Origin: Bacteroidota bacterium
Lineage (GTDB): Bacteria; Bacteroidota; Ignavibacteria; Ignavibacteriales; Melioribacteraceae
Direction: 5' to 3'
Assembly (NCBI GenBank): GCA_018818165.1
Contig: JAHISP010000084.1
Coordinates: 1-64,000, forward strand
Length of the DNA stretch: 64,000 nucleotides
Both the position numbers and the translations under genes were made by a program. The stretch's first letter is position 1, and the number at the start of each line of letters is the position of its first letter. Shown piece by piece: positions 62,304-64,000 of the stretch. A model generated the notes under the pieces. That model had not been told where the DNA came from, made no database searches, and saw only the letters and a list, made by a program, of their open reading frames with translations.

Positions 62304-63452
62304 ATGAAGAATAGAATAAAGAAGATTATGAAAATTAGCACAATAGCTCTTGGCGTTTTAATACTTGTTGGGATGTTATTTGCGCAATCTTGTTCATCTG
62401 CAACATATAGTGAAAAGGATATAATGATGAAAAAAATAAATAAATCGGATAGATACGATGGAAGTAAATTCCTAAACTACACTCCAAGTCCAGAAATGAA
62501 TTTCATAAAAATGCTCCCAACAATGTGGAATTTTCTTGTAACAGATAACGAGAGAATGCCAAAGTTTGATTTACCGACACAAAAAGTAGATTTTAGCAAA
62601 ATTACAAACGCCAAACCTGACGAACTAAAAGTAACTTGGGTTGGACATTCATCTCAAATAATTAATATTGATGGAAAAATAATTTTAACTGATCCTGTTT
62701 ATGTTAATAAAACCGTATTTATGGGACCTTCCAGGTATAACGGAGATGTTCCGTTAAATATTGATGAATTACCAGAAATTGATTTAGTTTTAATATCGCA
62801 TAATCATTACGATCACCTAAATATTGAAACTATTAATAAGATACATCCAAAAGTAAAACGGTTTTTAGTGCCTATGTTGGTTGGAGCAGAGCTGGAAAAA
62901 GCTGGTGTTCCACAAGAAAAAATAACTGAATTAAATTGGTGGGATGAATTAAAAATTGACGAAGGGTTCACAATTGCTTTCACTCCAACTCAACATTTTT
63001 CTGGTCGTGGAATATTTGATAGAGATGAAACTCTTTGGGGATCGTATGTTATTCATGGTCCACATCACAAAATTTTCTTTAGTGGTGATTCGGGATATTT
63101 TGATGGCTTCAAAGAAATTGGCAATAAATACGGACCTTTTGACTATACTTTTATGGAATGTGGCGCATATAACGAAAAATGGCATTATGTGCATATGTAT
63201 CCCGAAGAAACGGTTCAAGCACATTTGGACTTAAAAGGAAAAGTACTTCAACCAATGCATTGGGGAACTTTCAATTTAGCCCTTCACGCTTGGTATGATC
63301 CAATGATAAGAGTTACAAAGGCTGCTGATAGCTCAGGAATAAAGTTATCAACCCCTGTAGTTGGGGAAACAATAACTATTAATGAGAACGTAAATACAGA
63401 ACTTTGGTGGGAAGAACTTTTAATGAACGCTGAAATAGCGTATTCAAAATAA
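62304..63452 (+). CDS. Membrane-anchored MBL-fold metallo-hydrolase
   Basis: 382 residues. The N-terminus has a basic stretch and a hydrophobic segment ending in GMLFAQSC, a lipoprotein-like or uncleaved anchor. The metallo-beta-lactamase domain carries HNHYDH (His166, His168, Asp170, His171), LTDPVY, PTQHFSGRG, FFSGDSGYF and the late MHWGTF histidine, as in UlaG/NAPE-PLD-like enzymes that cut phosphodiester or lactone bonds. The substrate is unknown. It is followed 64 bp later by an SDR gene in the same orientation. Confidence 0.9.
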   Translation: MKNRIKKIMKISTIALGVLILVGMLFAQSCSSATYSEKDIMMKKINKSDRYDGSKFLNYTPSPEMNFIKMLPTMWNFLVTDNERMPKFDLPTQKVDFSKITNAKPDELKVTWVGHSSQIINIDGKIILTDPVYVNKTVFMGPSRYNGDVPLNIDELPEIDLVLISHNHYDHLNIETINKIHPKVKRFLVPMLVGAELEKAGVPQEKITELNWWDELKIDEGFTIAFTPTQHFSGRGIFDRDETLWGSYVIHGPHHKIFFSGDSGYFDGFKEIGNKYGPFDYTFMECGAYNEKWHYVHMYPEETVQAHLDLKGKVLQPMHWGTFNLALHAWYDPMIRVTKAADSSGIKLSTPVVGETITINENVNTELWWEELLMNAEIAYSK

Positions 63453-63516
63453 AAACGCAAATGAAATTCTGATAAAAGCATTTGCAAAAAAACATAATAT
63501 AATTTGAGGTAAAATT

Positions 63517-64000
63517 ATGCAAAAAAATAACTGGACAGCTGAAAACATTCCAGATCAAAGTGGAAAAATAGTAGTAGTAACTGGCTCAAGCAGTGGAATT
63601 GGATATGAAGCTACAAGAGTGCTTGCAAATAAAAATGCAAAAATAATTATTGCCGTACGAAATCTAAATAAAGGTGAAAATGCAAAAGCAAAAATTCTAG
63701 CTCAGAATAAAAATGCTAAAGTAGAAGTTATGAAAATTGATTTGTCAGATTTATCATCAGTAAAACTATTTGCGGATGAATTTAAGAATAAATTTGATAA
63801 ACTAGATTTACTAATTAATAATGCTGGAGTAATGATTCCTCCGTACTCCAAAACAAAAGATGGATTTGAATTACAGTTTGGAACTAATCATTTAGGTCAT
63901 TTTGCATTAACTCTGCAATTATTGGATTTAATTATTAAAACTCCTAAATCCAGAATTGTAAATGTAGCAAGTTCTGCACATAAGTATGGAAATATTGATT
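63517..64000 (+). CDS. Short-chain dehydrogenase/reductase (partial, runs off window)
   Basis: The first 161 codons of an SDR oxidoreductase. The dinucleotide site is TGSSSGIG (about 22-29), then INNAG and the catalytic serine region VNVASSAHKYG; the tyrosine of the YxxxK motif lies outside the window. It resembles retinol dehydrogenase/WW-domain oxidoreductase-like bacterial SDRs. TGAGGT before the ATG supports the start. Probably co-regulated with the MBL-fold gene by the TetR protein. Confidence 0.92.
   Translation, partial: MQKNNWTAENIPDQSGKIVVVTGSSSGIGYEATRVLANKNAKIIIAVRNLNKGENAKAKILAQNKNAKVEVMKIDLSDLSSVKLFADEFKNKFDKLDLLINNAGVMIPPYSKTKDGFELQFGTNHLGHFALTLQLLDLIIKTPKSRIVNVASSAHKYGNID

Noticed and set aside
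1-64000. tRNA or rRNA genes
   Set aside because: I looked for typical T-arm patterns with paired acceptor ends and for conserved rRNA blocks and saw none; a covariance-model scan would settle this.

Overview
The window is an AT-rich stretch of a bacterial chromosome. The best fit is a flagellated member of the Bacteroidota/Chlorobi/Ignavibacteriota group, most likely Ignavibacteriota. This rests on PorV/PorQ-like outer-membrane proteins, a 2406-residue secreted protein ending in a FlgD-like domain, weak Shine-Dalgarno usage, and a complete flagellar export and switch operon, which ordinary Bacteroidota lack. The placement is inferred from gene content; there is no rRNA in the window, and I saw no tRNA or CRISPR array.

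Layout: 0-5.9 kb holds clpB, a secreted GHL10-type hydrolase, a palindromic REP-like element and an EamA transporter. 5.9-11.3 kb is an accessory, defence-flavoured island on the minus strand: an orphan HTH antitoxin, two decayed HigB-type toxin fragments either side of a RhuM gene, a small unknown gene, a DUF262-HNH protein, and a DUF1016/PDDEXK nuclease flanked by long direct repeats and carrying palindromes inside its reading frame. 11.3-19.8 kb is housekeeping: a DUF4920 protein, LD-carboxypeptidase, priA, leuS (with a large extra segment in the editing domain) and serS. 19.9-29.3 kb is the minus-strand operon fliL-fliM-fliN-fliO-fliP-fliQ-fliR-(52-aa ORF)-flhB-flhA-flhF-flhG, with most genes overlapping or touching. 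29.6-39.5 kb is a minus-strand operon of the giant repeat protein and two outer-membrane proteins. 39.8-44.8 kb has a nitronate monooxygenase-like flavoprotein and a TPR protein with three CbbX-type AAA+ modules, the last of them catalytically degenerate. 45.4-56.9 kb is a plus-strand surface-polysaccharide cluster (glycosyltransferases, UDP-GlcNAc 2-epimerase, YfhO-like membrane protein, methyltransferase, Wzx-like flippase), interrupted by a GxxExxY/PDDEXK gene bracketed by inverted repeats. 57.3-61.4 kb encodes lipoproteins for glycan binding or degradation (a beta-propeller glycosidase-like protein and a GH13 enzyme). 61.7-64 kb is a TetR-controlled metallo-beta-lactamase-fold/SDR unit running off the edge.

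The most unusual features are: (1) a family of heptanucleotide tandem arrays at several intergenic sites, one exact (13 copies) and one of 24 in-register diverged heptamers that ends on the priA start codon; (2) the GxxExxY cassette with inverted repeats of 8-nt period; (3) the repeat-flanked DUF1016 gene that duplicated the 3' end of its neighbour; (4) the roughly 115-residue insertion in LeuRS; (5) the 52-aa ORF translationally coupled to flhB; (6) the triple-AAA protein. No single complete new system is proven from sequence alone.
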